From positions 3,405,501 through 3,469,500 of the forward strand of contig OX637398.1 of assembly GCA_951799425.1 (NCBI GenBank): 64,000 nt of DNA. Reading direction: 5' to 3'. Of the stretch, positions 1 to 11,456 are shown one piece after another. The notes below the pieces were generated by a model. It ran no database searches and had not been told where the DNA came from. It saw only the letters and a list, made by a program, of their open reading frames with translations. The position numbers were made by a program, and so were the translations under genes. The DNA is from Ilex aquifolium (taxonomy: Eukaryota > Streptophyta > Magnoliopsida > Aquifoliales > Aquifoliaceae). The stretch's first letter is position 1, and the number at the start of each line of letters is the position of its first letter.

Positions 1-1487
1 AGACTTGAGATGAAGATTAACCAGACAAAGTTCCCCCTTTAGTACCAATATTTGAACTTTTACTCACTAAAAACTCAAAAAATATGAACTTATTCAGATG
101 ACAACTAATAATGACCCCTTATTTAGGGACCATTTAAGATTAAATGTCACATGTAGGGGATCCATTTGTATAATGGAAAGACGAAGGATCATAATGAAAC
201 TGAACATATATTTTCGGGCTGGGCGGGTGAGATTATGGTACCGAAAGAGGTACCATACACTATACAGAAAAAATACAACTTTTAAAGGTTAAATTATAAT
301 TTTAGAATATTATGATCAATCCTAGAATTCTATGAACAATCAAGACATTTGTGGTAGATCATGAATAATCACAATTAGTTGTAACTTGACTCTTGAAACA
401 TGTAACTTGACCTTTAAAGATTGTAATTTTCAGTATCGCACTGATTTTTTTTTTGTACTGCAGACTCACTCAGGACGATAGTGTGTCTAACATATTTTCC
501 ACCAAAGCCCTTAAACATACTTCATGAACTGAACACGCGACAGCATTCAACTATGAATTGGGAAAGCTTCAAAGGTTTAAAACCAAATGTCATACCTTAA
601 TAACTTAGGGAATTTTGGCAAAATTGAATCTTGATAATTTAAAATGGGACTTATACCTCATACTCTAGGGGCAATAGTGTGTTTAACAAAGAAAAATAGT
701 ATGAATTCCAAGGGTAGTTCAAGTGTAAATTCAAACGTCAGGAGTTTGAATCGTGACAACTCTTTGTGACCAGTCTATAAGGGATTTATCCCTCATGAAT
801 ATTTTAGTCCCAGTGTGGATGACCTAATTTTAATCGGACCGAGGAGGGAATTTGTCGAGGTGTACGTAAACTAGTTCAGACACCTTAACCATTAAAAAAA
901 AAGAAGTATTGTCAGTGAGCCACTGTAGACTGATTATCCTAGTTACATTGACTAGCTCTTTCTTCATTCTCAGCAGATGATATCTGGTTTCAACTGAGAC
1001 AAATTTTGGTGTTTTGACTAAGCAAAAGAACTTTGTTTTTGTATATAGCAAATTCATTAATGCCACAATGTGGCTTTACTATTTCAGCCAATGTCTGTTC
1101 CATTGTCATAAGTGAACCCTCTGTTGGTGGATGTCCGAACCACTTTTCTGGTAGATATAGTACGTGGAAGTGACATGTGATACTTAGAAGAAGATATCTT
1201 GAAGCATTTGGACGTTTCTTATAACTCGGCTTGTTCATTGGGTAGCTGTTGTTAAACCGAGTCGAATATTTTATGAAATGGGTGGAATAACATAAAATAT
1301 AGTCAGAAAAAACTGAACTATTTGTGTTTAGCAATGCGTGTGTATGAGATGCAAATCATCAATTTTTTTGGGAACTATTTTAATTATGTGAGATGTTATT
1401 GAAGTTCTATTACTTTATTGTTACGATAACTATCTTTGATTGTTCACCAGAACAATTATTATCTTTTTTTGCAACCATGTTTTGCAG
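1..1487 (+). other. Left-edge part of SEP-like intron 4
   Basis: No exon is recognisable here. The first exon seen downstream (1488) is MIKC exon 5, so this stretch is inferred to be the 3' part of intron 4, with exons 1-4 lying left of the window. I searched for the usual exon 4 (about 100 nt encoding the GEDL...SL.QLEQQLD segment) and did not find it. The only structured content is a SINE at about 705-905. The small open frames at 830-1334 are AT-rich and have no recognisable domains. Confidence 0.6.
705..905 (+). mobile_element. SINE-like retroposon, copy 1
   Basis: The segment carries a pol III B-box-like motif (GTTTGAATCGTGACAAC, near 750), then GGGATTTATCCCTCATGAAT, a CGGACC...GTCGAGGTGTACGTAA block, and a terminal A-run at 893-903. 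A second copy with the same order of blocks lies at about 51545-51776. An internal B box, no coding capacity, and a short A-tail fit a tRNA-derived plant SINE. The 5' end is approximate. Target site duplications are not clear for this copy. Confidence 0.65.
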
Positions 1488-4400
1488 ACCCAATTTATGC
1501 TCGATCAGCTTTCTGATCTTCAAGCCAAGGTATCAACATTTTGGAATTTTAAAAAAAAATTATTTCAGTTTTACATGCTTTTCTATTCTTCAACCGCAGG
1601 AAAAAATGTGGCTTGAGGCTAACAATGCTTTGGAGAGGAAGGTACGTAGTAGTAACATTCATGTAGTGTTCTTGATTTGATCTTCTTCTGTGCAAAATTG
1701 GGTCCTTTTAATTTTATTTTTTATTTTTAAATGTCAAGAACCCAAAACTCTTTCAAACTTTAGGGTCCTTTTAATTGAACTGTTTGATTGTATGACAAAA
1801 ATGGGTATATTGAATGAGTGACTGAGCAAAAAAAAAAAGAGTGACTGAGCAGTCTCCTTTATATTCTCTCTCTCTCTCTCTCTCTCTCCACTAGGGGTGT
1901 TCACCCTACCCTACGGGTAGAAAATATAGTCTTCAGTCTTTCTACCCGATATTTTGCGGAAGAATTTTTTCTTGGCCTACCCTACCCGATCAGGTGTGGT
2001 ATTCCTACCCGATTAATCGGGTAGGAAGTCGGGTAGGAAATCGGGTAAACACTTTTATAGCTATTAATTTTTGGATCATTTTAACAATTCAATTAAATAA
2101 CATGCACTAATTTAACAACACAATAAATCAGTAACACTAAAATCTAAAACAACAACAACAACAATTACAATAAAACACAAGAAAGCATGAACATCAATCC
2201 ATCATAATTGTTACATAAATACAATAACAATTATTTTAAGTTTAAACTATATAAAAAACGTTAAAATCATAACTGCTCCAATAGATTACTAGTTCACCAC
2301 AAATCATGTAACCTACACAAAAAACAAGTCCATGTTTTAGCAACTCACACATTCACAACAATAACAATGTTATAATATAAATTATACCACACAAATACAT
2401 TTATAATTACTAAAAAAAATATAAAAAAGTTAAATATATTTTTTGTGGGTAGGATAGGGTAGGAATGCGGAAATTAATAGGTATTCTGCATTCCTACCCG
2501 ATTTAATCGGAAGACAAAAAATTCTTCCGCATTCCTACTCGATTTTTGCGGTTAGCCGTTTAGTAGGGTAGGGTAGGGTAGGAAATTGCAGCCAATCGAA
2601 AATTTGAACACTCATACTCTCCACTTTTGTGTTGGAACTATTACAACAAGAAAATTGTTTTGATACCACTTTGTTGGAGTCAGAGGACTATAAATGAAAT
2701 AGAAAGAAGTAGATGAGGATATGAACACTCAAAGAAAAAATAATTTTCATACAAATTGATTACAATCACACACTCAATTTAAACTCTTCAATTTCTACTC
2801 AACTCTACTTGCATCTAACACTAGACTATATACCCTATTTATATAGGTTATACATACAACTCATACCATTATATATAGGTACCATTACACCCACTAACTC
2901 TTGTAACCTCTATAATATTTTTTTTTTTGAAAAATAAATATTCAATAGATCAAGAAGAGAGAATACAAGAAAGGGGATGACCCTTACAAAAAACATGGGC
3001 CAATCCAGAGCAAAGAAAACCCAAACAAGCCATAAAGAACAATGGCGTAGCAGAAATATGCAAACAAAGCGCCCAAGAGAGGAATTTAGGAGGAAGTAGA
3101 GGCCTTGAGCGTAAACTTCCAACTAAATTCCTCTCCAAAGGACCAAAAAAACCGAGAAAACAGATAGCCTGCAACAGTGGGCAGCACCAAGGGAAGCACC
3201 AACAATACCACACCATAGGTCCAAAAAACAGAGAGAAAAGCCTGTGACAGTGGGCAGAAAATAGGGAAGCAAACAGCTTGAAACAAACCCAACAACCTCA
3301 GCAGGAACACTGGCCAAACAAACGGAGCAACCACAACGGGAAAACTGGCCAAGCGGGCACAGCAACCCGCAACAGTGGGCAGCACCAAGGGAAGCACCAA
3401 CAAAATCCACACCAAAGGTCCAAAAAAGAGAGAGAATAGAGTGGGCAGCACTGAGGGAAACACTAACAAAACCTCACCATAGGTCCAAAAAACAGAGAAA
3501 TCAGAGTGGGTAGCCTGCAACAGTGGGCAGCACCAAGGGAAGCACCAACAAAAATCCTCACCATAGGTCCAAAAAACAGAGAAACAATGCAAACTGACCA
3601 TGCAAACATATAAACCATCACATGAGCTAATAGAGACAAGAAGCGGGGAGATTCCATAACTGGCCTGTAAGCAGGTTGTTGGCGGTAGCTTTGAATTTCA
3701 AGGTAGAAACTCTGATCCTTATAGTCTGATGGATAAGATGGCTCAGTGCAATCGGGTCCCTGTATTGATTTCGAAATCTTCTAGAATTCCTTTTCATCCA
3801 AATATAGTAGACTGTGGCTGCCAAGCAAATTCTATGAATCAAATTCTGCATTGATTTCCTTTTCCAATTGATAGCAGCCCATTCAATGAGATCATTCCAA
3901 TGTTTGGGTTGCCAGGCAAATCCACAAGTGAGCATAATATTTATCCAGACTCTTGATGAATAATTGCATTCAAAGAACAAGTGGGGGTGAGACTCATCTG
4001 CAACTCTGCAAAGGATACATGTAATGCCCAAGCGGACTGCATAAGATTGAATACTATCAAGGGTACTCAGCCTGGACCAAACAGCTAACCAAAGGATGAA
4101 GCTCATTCTAGGGATTGCATTTTCAGACCAAACAAGCTTATACCATGGAACTGGAGAACTCCTCTGTCTAATATGCTCCCAAGCTGAGGAAGTGGAGAAA
4201 TTTGAGTTAGAAGAGAGGATCCAGTTAACCTTATCCTCCGTGGAAGGATTGAGAGAATATGAAGACATTGTGCTAGTAATAACGTGAGAAGAAGAGGAGG
4301 AAGAAGGTGGCCATTGCCATTGGCAATGATTCTTTTGACAAGAGACTCTTTTGGCAGACCCCTGTCAAGATGAAAATCAGCACTGCAGACAAACATCAGG

Positions 4401-6618
4401 GGGCCAAGGGGGTGCCAATTATCATACCAGATCATAGTACCTTCACCATTACCAATTTTGTGGACCATTAGTGGCCTAGTAATCCCTCTTAACTTCAACA
4501 AATTTAACCAATTAAGACACCATTACTTAGGGAATTAACACCCACTAATACTCTTGTCTTCCACTATTTGCATATTTCTTGCCCATTACTACACATCAAA
4601 TTAAAATATCTTAATAATATAATAAAACACTAAACAAGTTTATTTTCCAACACCCCCCTTAAACTTAGTTTTGCACTTCTAAGTCCTTATTTTGCAAATC
4701 ACTTCATAGTAGAGGGTTTCGTGGAATTATTGCAAACTTCATGAATTGAGTATCACCTCCTTCAATTGCAAGAATCTTCAAAGTAATCTCCATGGATGTG
4801 TAAGACTTATGATCAATTTGCACATGATCATACATTATTTTCAATTTGTTCATTATCTTCTTCGCATTTTTGCATTTGCGTTCATTCTTTTTGAATTTTC
4901 CTTGGGGTAGTTCTCTTGAACCGAAAAATTCCTCCATATTTACCCAACTTGTGTCACTTAGAACATTCTCTACAAGTTGTAAGTAACAATTAGTGAAATT
5001 TTCAAGAAATAGATTACCTTGAACATGGTTCTCAACAAGGTGACCTTCACTTTTATGTTTGATTGCAAAATTATTTTCCATGGTCACTACATAAGATTCT
5101 ACTTTAACATCTTTAACCACATGAGGATCCTTGATTTCTTCTCCATACTTTACAAATTCTTTTTCTTCAATTTCTTAAGTTGCATTTTCAACTTCATCGT
5201 TTTCGTCATTCTCTCTAGTCTCTTGAACTTCAACTTTAACTTTTTCAACTTCTTTCACTTCATCAAGATGACGCTCTTCTTGATTCTCCATTAGTGTATC
5301 TTCAAAATCACTTTCTTCTTTTACATACTCATCTTTTTCAAAGCATTGTACCCAATACTCCTCAGGTAAAAACTCACTTTTGTGTTTGGATCCTACACAC
5401 TATCATCTTGCAAACATGATTTGGAGAACTTGAATCTCTTACAAGTTTTCAAATCTCGAGATGAATCGTCTTCTTAAGAACTTCGAATGCCTTTTCCTCT
5501 TTCTTTTCTCGGATTCTTCTAGGCAAGCCATTCCTTGACTTTTCTTCAATCACACCCCATAAATCACTTGCTTGAGATAAGAAGGTAAAATAATTTTCAT
5601 TCTCTTGTAATTAGAGAATATCATCTTTTTACACAAAAAATACATATTTGGGGAATCTTCCATGATAATCAATTGCGACGATCTATCAAAACTTCAAAGA
5701 TCGTAGTAGCTCTAAAAGTGAGCTATCTCGATTTCCAAGATCATAAACTTGGCTTTGATGGAGAGTTATCTAACACCATTACTTGGGGAATTAACACCCA
5801 ATAATACTCTTGTCTTCCACTACTTGCATATTTCTTGCTCATTACTACACACCAAATTAACACACCTTAATAATATAATAAAACACTAAACAAGTTTATT
5901 TTCCAACATTTTGCTCCTTTTTTATAGTAGATTTCATGTGAGTGTGTGTGTGTGTGTGTTTCAATCTTTGGATTTTTCATATAATTCTATGTATTATTGT
6001 GTATGATTTTTTTTTCCTCTTATTGTTATCGCATGCGGAATCCTGAGTTAGAGAAGTTAAGTATTAACAATATCAACAATGGTGGCTTTTGGCAGCTGGA
6101 TGAAATTTACACAGAAAATCAACTTCGGCTACCATGGTCAGGTGGTGAGCAAAGCAGTCCATATGGCCAACCTAACACTCAATCCCACGAGTTCTTCCAG
6201 CCATTAGAATGCAATTCCACTTTGCAAACAGGGTAAACTTTCAACTACTCAATCCATCTGTTTCCATATTAAAAAATTACTGTTATTTGTGTTTGAATTT
6301 GGATTGATCATATGCAAGTTGGATGCAAATCGACCCCAAAAACTTCGGCGTAGGCTTAGAGGAATTTGTCTCAACTTTACATATAAACACATTGCTTTAC
6401 ATTTGCATAGCTGATGTGGGATGGCTTTGCCGCCTTTCACACGTCGTTCCAACCTAATTTATTGATCTAGTTCATTGTATCCGCTGGATTAATAGAAAGT
6501 TCTTCTATTGGATGATGTTTATTTTGGAAACAGGTACAATCCTGCAGGTTCAAACCAGATAGCTGCTGCAACAAATGTCCAGAATGTCAATGGGTTAATC
6601 CCTGGGTGGATGCTGTGA
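1488..6618 (+). CDS. SEP1/2-like: SEPALLATA-like MIKC MADS-box gene, exons 5-8 (5' part outside window)
   Basis: Four exons with GT-AG borders: exon 5 1488-1529 (42 nt, TQFMLDQLSDLQAK), exon 6 1600-1641 (42 nt, EKMWLEANNALERK), exon 7 6096-6232 (137 nt) and exon 8 6534-6618 (85 nt with TGA). Phases join without a break. Exons 5-6 are the end of the keratin-like K domain. Exon 7 has the SEP signature FFQPLECNSTLQ, and the protein ends NVNGLIPGWML, the SEP II motif. SEP proteins are nuclear transcription factors that bridge floral MADS tetramers on CArG boxes. The ending and the neighbouring RING gene favour the SEP1/2/4 group over SEP3. Introns are 70, 4454 and 301 nt. Intron 6 is swollen by a hAT element and an LTR element with a nested LINE. 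The MADS, I and most of the K domain lie left of the window. An in-frame start for exon 7 at 6031 was considered, but the acceptor ending at 6095 gives LDEIYTENQ, which fits SEP family exon 7. Confidence 0.9.
1892..2616. mobile_element. Non-autonomous hAT element with CTACCC subterminal repeats
   Basis: The termini TAGGGGTGTTCA (1892) and TGAACACTCATA (ending 2616) are 10/12 inverted repeats. They are flanked by an exact 8-bp duplication CTCTCCAC (1884-1891 and 2617-2624), the hAT signature. Inside both ends lie many copies of CCTACCCGAT and its complement ATCGGGTAGG, subterminal repeats of the kind hAT transposases bind. The centre is AT-rich with no transposase frame, so the 725-bp element is non-autonomous. 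It sits in intron 6 of the SEP-like gene. Confidence 0.85.
2918..4518 (-). mobile_element. 5'-truncated L1-type LINE nested in the LTR
   Basis: On the - strand, frames at 4103-4501 and 3627-4268 are two frameshifted pieces of the C-terminal part of a plant LINE reverse transcriptase polyprotein. The second is the zf-RVT region (W..IP.MSFILWLAV, CILCRVADESHPHLFFEC). A repetitive 3' UTR and a poly(A) tail follow (T-run 2918-2928 on the + strand). The flanks carry diverged duplications of the LTR target: CACCCACTAACTCTTGT near 2889 and CACCCACTAATACTCTTGT near 4539. No endonuclease or RT core remains. Confidence 0.8.
3120..3600 (-). repeat. Tandem repeats in the LINE 3' UTR
   Basis: On the + strand, blocks of the form CAACAGTGGGCAGCACCAAG - GGAAGCACCAACAA - CACCATAGGTCCAAAAAA recur about five times between 3170 and 3580, with variable spacers. 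They lie between the zf-RVT stop and the poly(A), so they belong to the LINE 3' UTR. Long open frames here (3086-3601) arise from the repeats and are not genes. Confidence 0.7.
5938..5959. repeat. (GT)n microsatellite in SEP intron 6
   Basis: A run of about eleven GT dinucleotides, 30 bp right of the LTR remnant and about 135 bp before exon 7. Confidence 0.9.
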
Positions 6619-7496
6619 GTTGGTGTTGGAATAAGTCTACCAGGTAAATGCATTTTGGTGGTGAAGATGCTAAGTGGTTTCACCACAATATGTAACTTTT
6701 CAATAATTGAAAGCAGCATAGACTGAATGGACAAAAACATGTAAGAACTTGAAATATTCCCCGACTATTAGTGATGACTTGGTTTGTATAAAACCTTGAT
6801 ACAGTTTGACATAAGCTTGTTTCCATGTATGCTATTTTTCTAGTCTATTAATCACGAGTACATATGTAATGCAACACGAGTGCAATTAAGATTAGTGTGT
6901 GTGTTACTTCACTTACTGCCCTCGTGTAAAACATGGGTACGTCTCTTTTGTTACACATCAATAGAATATTACTTTACTGGTGCCCGTTCTTGGCTTTTGA
7001 TGGCCAAGATAATTGGACACACCTGATCAAATCAGAGTAAAGTTCGAATTATATATAGTTTTTCATGCCAAATACTTGTTTGTATGATAGTACCCAAAAT
7101 ACAAAGGAAATTAGAAAGAAAAGCTCTGCATGGTTGATTCCTTTTGTGATGAACATTATGAAGGCTTCACTTCAGCCCATGGGTATTTTCTGACGACCCA
7201 TATTATGATCAATGTCTATGGGCTTGTTTCCATTAGTGTCCATCCCAGTGGGCTTGCCACGATAGTGATGTCGTTTCCTAAGGACAGAGCCTTGTTGCAA
7301 ACTATACGTTGTCGAATAAGCTAACATATTATTAAGGATATTTTATAAATTAGTAAATTAGACTAAGGTCCCTACTTGGTATGTAAATTAGGTTTAGTCC
7401 TACGGAATTTTTAGTATATAAAAAAGTCTTCCTTGATTTTAAAAACTTTGAATGCGGTCCTTGTGTTGGTGGGGTTGGACAATTATTGTATATTTA
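6619..7496. other. 3' flank of SEP-like gene, no gene seen
   Basis: The stretch contains the SEP 3' UTR, whose end cannot be placed with confidence, followed by AT-rich spacer. The 64-codon frame at 7130-7324 has no recognisable motif. The TTA just before 7497 is the target duplication of the next MITE. Confidence 0.5.
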
Positions 7497-8002
7497 GGGC
7501 ATGTTTGGTAGGAGTATAAGGGTGGTATAAGGAGGTGGTATAAAGAAAATAGTACGTGGGGCCTACCTTATATATTGTTTGTTTGGCTTTTTTTGGTCGG
7601 TATTAATTTGCGGATCGCAATACCAACCCGCTATGAACAGTGCCGTTAATGCCTTGTACAAGGTGCTATTCAATACCACCTACCCGGTGGTATAATATCT
7701 CGGTACAAATTTGAAGGAGGTATTAAAGTATAAAAAGACCCAAATGCCCTCATCTACAATGCCTTTATATTGAAGCCGCAATTGTTGACTTTGAATTATA
7801 AGGTTACAATTGTCTTTTTACAGGTCTAGCCGCAATTGTTGACTTTTTAAAGTAGGTATTACACCGATAATGTTTGTGACAAACAAACAAGGAGAAGGAT
7901 GAGATTATAGTTTAAGACCGGGTATAATATACCATTGGATCGGAGTGGAATGGATGTAAAATCTTATACCACCTAAACTTAATACTCCTACCAAACATGC
8001 CC
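7497..8002. mobile_element. PIF/Harbinger (Tourist-like) MITE
   Basis: Terminal inverted repeats GGGCATGTTTGGTAGGAGTA (7497) and TACTCCTACCAAACATGCCC (ending 8002) match perfectly for at least 20 bp. They are flanked by the 3-bp duplication TTA (7494-7496, 8003-8005), diagnostic of PIF/Harbinger. The 506-bp element has no coding capacity. Confidence 0.9.
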
Positions 8003-10109
8003 TTATTACTCATTTTACCCCCATCACATGATTTTAGCCTAAATTTGAGAGATGCAAGTGTACCTGTCTGACAATTTGTGTTTATGGAGAAGATTAGTAT
8101 ACTTGTCTGACGATTATTGCGTACCTGTTGTGTACCTGTCTAACGATTAATGCACCTGTTTGATGATTTGTGTTTATAGAGAAAAATGTACATTAACTTT
8201 TTAGAATAGGTGTTTAAATTAGGTGATGACATTGTCGTTATTTTTTACAATTTTAAAGGATGTTAGTTTTGTCTATTTCTTTGACTTTTCAGTAGGGACC
8301 TAATCTAAAGAAAATTGGTAAGTGAATTTTTTTTTTTTTTTTGAATCCTATTAGGCTTAGGTACCGGCCTCCAAAAAACTCTTTATAATATATACCCTTA
8401 AAGTATGTACATAATTTTTATTTGATTTTTGAAGTTTAAGTTGATACAGTTACATTCTTAAAGTTTTAACTGAGTTTCAATCAAGTCTTTCCATCTAGAT
8501 CTATTAATTTGTTCCGACAAAAAGACTAAGGATATATTATCAAGTGAAAAACATCTCTCTTAAATATCGATATTTTATCCTATCATTAATAATATGGTGA
8601 TGACCTACCAAAATGTTATGATTTTTTTTATAGCAAACAAATTATACATTAAAATTATGGAAGGATCAAACTTTTGTGATAAAGAGAATTCAAAAATCAT
8701 CAACCTTTGGCAGTCCATAAGTAAGTTAAAATTGAGTTATTTTATTTTTTTATTGTGGCGTGCACAAACACACATATATTGTTTTTGGGGATTGCGATCA
8801 GATGTATTCGAACCAATTTATGCGTATCCCAATTAATTCTGCCCGATTTAGTTAAAGACAGACTAGCCATGCGCCAAAACTATCTGTATATTCTCTTTTT
8901 ATGCTGTCTATTTCTTTTCTTCATATCAAACTATTGCGTGAATAATAAATTATACAAATCTAAAAGTATAGTATTTATTAAAACAATTACAAGTTTACGG
9001 TATCGAAATTTTTTTTCTGATACCGTACCATCGATCATTGTAATGGCAATTATTTTTATCATTGTAATGACAATTATTTTTATTATTTTTGTGGTATCAA
9101 TTTTAAGATCAATTGCAAGTATTAAAAAAGTGATAAAAATTGTTGCAACAACAATAATAAAAATATTCACAAAAGTGATAAAAATACTCATAAAAGTGAT
9201 AAATCATCCACACAAGTTATAATTTTTTTTTGTTGTAAAATGACCTAAAAAATTATAAAAACATTAATTAAAATAATAAAATTTAAAAATACAATACCAA
9301 ATAGAGATACGATACCCACAAATATTTTTTTGATACCATAGTGAAATCCGTAAAACAAAAGACACGACTCACGAGGAAGCCACACCCCACCCCCACATCA
9401 TGAAATTGAAAGGACACCGTTTTAGGAAAAACAAATACTAGGCTCTGAGTTGTTCAACATCATTGTCAACCCAAAAATAATGTAAACAGTACACATCAGA
9501 CTTGTACACTTCATAAACTAAAGACAAATTGATGCTATTTTTAGGCCAGCATTCGCATTTTGATGCTATTTCTATTGTTTTCGCATCAAATTAAACTTTA
9601 TAATATGTACCGACTGCAACACTACCCTCAAAGTTCCTGTTCATTCTCGAGTTAGACCATCATATAATCAACCCCAACTTGTTGAGCAGTAGTTCATTTT
9701 TAGTATATTGCGTTTGGGATGTATAGATGGGTCAGACTTACTTAGTAAGTAGGTCTATACAAAACAAATATTACTAAAGAAAACTCGATTAAATATGCAC
9801 CACATAATAATAATTCAAAGTATAAATAACTAAAAATTGATCAGGAATAAATTGAGTAGACCTTCACATAATACAAGTATGACACGAACGAAATTAATAT
9901 ACCACTCATGGCCAAGAAGAAAAGAAAAGAAAAGAGACCTCTACATCTTTTATGCAACTTGGATAGCTTGGTTAGGGCCTACAGCCCACTACCCACGTGA
10001 AGCCGAGTTGCTCATTATTTATTTTTATTTTTTTGTCAAGAAAAGAAGAGAGTTGACCAGTAGATAGTAATCTTTTTAGGTGTGATCATGAGGGTACTTT
10101 ATTGTGGAA
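8003..10109. other. AT-rich intergenic spacer with decayed repeats
   Basis: No host gene is recognisable. Around 8380-8520 there is a decayed 'TACCCTTAAAGTATG...TTCTTAAAGTTTTAACTGAGTTTCAAT' type end that resembles the sequence at 62590-62690, so it is probably a shared MITE family. Frames at 8594-9222 are low-complexity Ile/Phe-rich. GC content is very low throughout. Confidence 0.45.
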
Positions 10110-11456
10110 CTAGTTATTGCATGTGCCTAAAGGCACAAAGTAATAAAAAAAATGGTCAACAATAAATATATTTGTATTTACATCTAAAATCAAATCACAA
10201 ATATAGAGGAGAGAGAAAGGAATTTAAGCACCGGTTATAGTGGGAGTGAGCGATGGTAGTGATGGTGTGTGGTAGTGGCGGTGGTGGGGTGGCGACAGTG
10301 GCGATGTCAGTGGGTGGTGATGGTCGTGAGGGGTGGTGGTGAGGCGATAGAGGTAGTGGTGGTAGGGGTGATGGTTGGACAGTGGCGGTGGTGGTAGCGT
10401 GGTGGTGGGGTGGAGGTGACGGTTGTGGTGGTGATGGTGGTGGTCGGGCGGAAGGGGTGGTGGTAGTGGTGGGGTGGCGACAATAATAATGACGACAGTG
10501 GTGATAGTAAGGGGAAGTGGTGGTTGTTGTGGCAGAGGTGGTGGTGGGATAGCGACGGCGGTGGTAGGATAGTGGCGATGGTGGTGGGGTGGAGGTGGTA
10601 GTGGTGGTGGTGGGTGTAATGGGGATGGTGGTGGTCGGGCGGTGGTGGTGGCAACGGTGGTTATGGTAGGGGGTGGTATGGTGACGACAACAATGGTGGT
10701 GGTAAATGGCAGGGGGTGGTAATAGTGGTGATGGTAGTGGGTGGGGTGGTGACATTGGTAGTAGTGGTAGGGTGGCAACAGTGAAGGTGGTAGTGGTGAT
10801 GAAGGTGGGGGGGGGGGGGGGGGGTAGAGGTGATGGTGGTGGTGGATGTAATGGGGATGGTGGTGGTCGAGTGTAATGGGGATGATGGTGGTGGGGTGGT
10901 GGTGGGGTGGCAACGGTGGTTATGGTAGGGGTTGGTATGGTGACGACAGCAATGGTGGTGGTAAAGGGCGGGGGGTGGTGGTAGTGGTGATGGTGGTGGG
11001 TGGGATGGTGGTGGTGGGGTGGTGACATTGGTGGTGGTGATGGAGTGGCGACAGTGAAGGTGGTAGTGGTAGTGGTGATGAAGGTGGGGGGGGTAGTTTG
11101 GCGGTGGGGTGGGGTGGCGATGGTGGTGGTAATGGTAATGGTGGTCAGGGTGGTGGTGGTAGTGGTAATGGTGGTGGGGCGATGGGGGTGATGGTGGTAG
11201 TGGGGGTGGTGGAGTGGTTCCAAACACTACTTTTTTTTTAAAAGTATTTATGAGAAATTATAAGTATTAAAAACACTTTTAAAAAGTTACCTCAAACACA
11301 TCCTTAGAGACCTATTTTTCCTATTAAATTTAGAGTGTTAATATTAGCCGTCTGATTAACTTTAAACTAAAATTGAAAGAGATCTTAACCGCGAATAGCA
11401 AAAGTCATTTTATTTATCTGTTGAGATTTGAATTGTATTGTACTTTATTATATAGA
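10110..11456 (-). mobile_element. Non-autonomous Helitron carrying a GGT minisatellite, copy 1
   Basis: On the - strand the element begins TCTATATAATAAAGTACAAT at 11456. It ends with a hairpin GTGCC-TTTA-GGCAC, nine bases (ATGCAATAA) and CTAG at 10110. TC at the 5' end, a 3' hairpin and a CTRR terminus are Helitron hallmarks, and the element lies between A and T without a target duplication, as Helitrons do. There is no Rep/helicase frame. The interior is mostly a G-rich minisatellite plus a terminal segment AAAAGTATTTATGAGAAATT. A second copy with the same ends is at 59290-60249. Confidence 0.85.
10239..11217. repeat. G-rich (GGT/GAT)n minisatellite inside Helitron 1
   Basis: About 1 kb of GGT triplets with interspersed GAT, GGC and GGG triplets, strongly strand-asymmetric (G on +, C on -), including an 18-base G run at 10807-10824. 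Longer periods are visible: the block 'GGTTATGGTAGGGGTTGGTA...GGTGGTGGTAAAGGGCGGGG' recurs near 10650 and 10910. The His/Pro-rich frames on the - strand (up to 342 codons) come from triplet periodicity and are not genes. Confidence 0.95.

Larger units (their letters stand above)
2672..5908 (-). mobile_element. Copia-like LTR element remnant with an interrupted LTR
   Basis: Read on the - strand, a partial LTR (5908 down to about 5773) starts TGTTGGAAAATAAACTTG. A gag-like internal region follows, then a purine tract TTTAAGGGGGG just before 4652, then a second LTR that starts with the same bases and ends GACTCCAACA at 2672. The second LTR is split by a LINE at about 2918-4518. The internal region gives copia-gag-like pieces on the - strand (DLWGVIEEKS near 5570; a 138-aa frame at 4704-5120) but no integrase or reverse transcriptase. 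Oddly, a TGGTATCA primer-site-like motif follows the LTR end at 2661-2668, as if this LTR were also a 5' LTR. The first LTR lacks its 3' part. Confidence 0.65.

Noticed and set aside
3120..3600. Evenly spaced repeats considered as a CRISPR-like array
   Set aside because: Plant nuclear context, diverged repeats with irregular spacing, and location in a LINE 3' UTR.
3086..3601. 171-codon frame on the - strand
   Set aside because: Translation of the repeated LINE 3' UTR; the zf-RVT frame stops before it.
6031..6095. Open frame continuing upstream of SEP exon 7
   Set aside because: In phase, but the GGCAG acceptor at 6095 gives the standard 137-nt exon starting LDEIY; no good acceptor lies at the earlier position.
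8594..9222. Ile/Phe-rich frames of 80-155 codons
   Set aside because: AT-rich low-complexity translation without domains or codon bias.
10195..11227. Long His/Pro-rich and Gly/Val-rich frames (up to 342 codons)
   Set aside because: They lie wholly inside the GGT/GAT minisatellite, occur in several frames on both strands, and reflect triplet periodicity.
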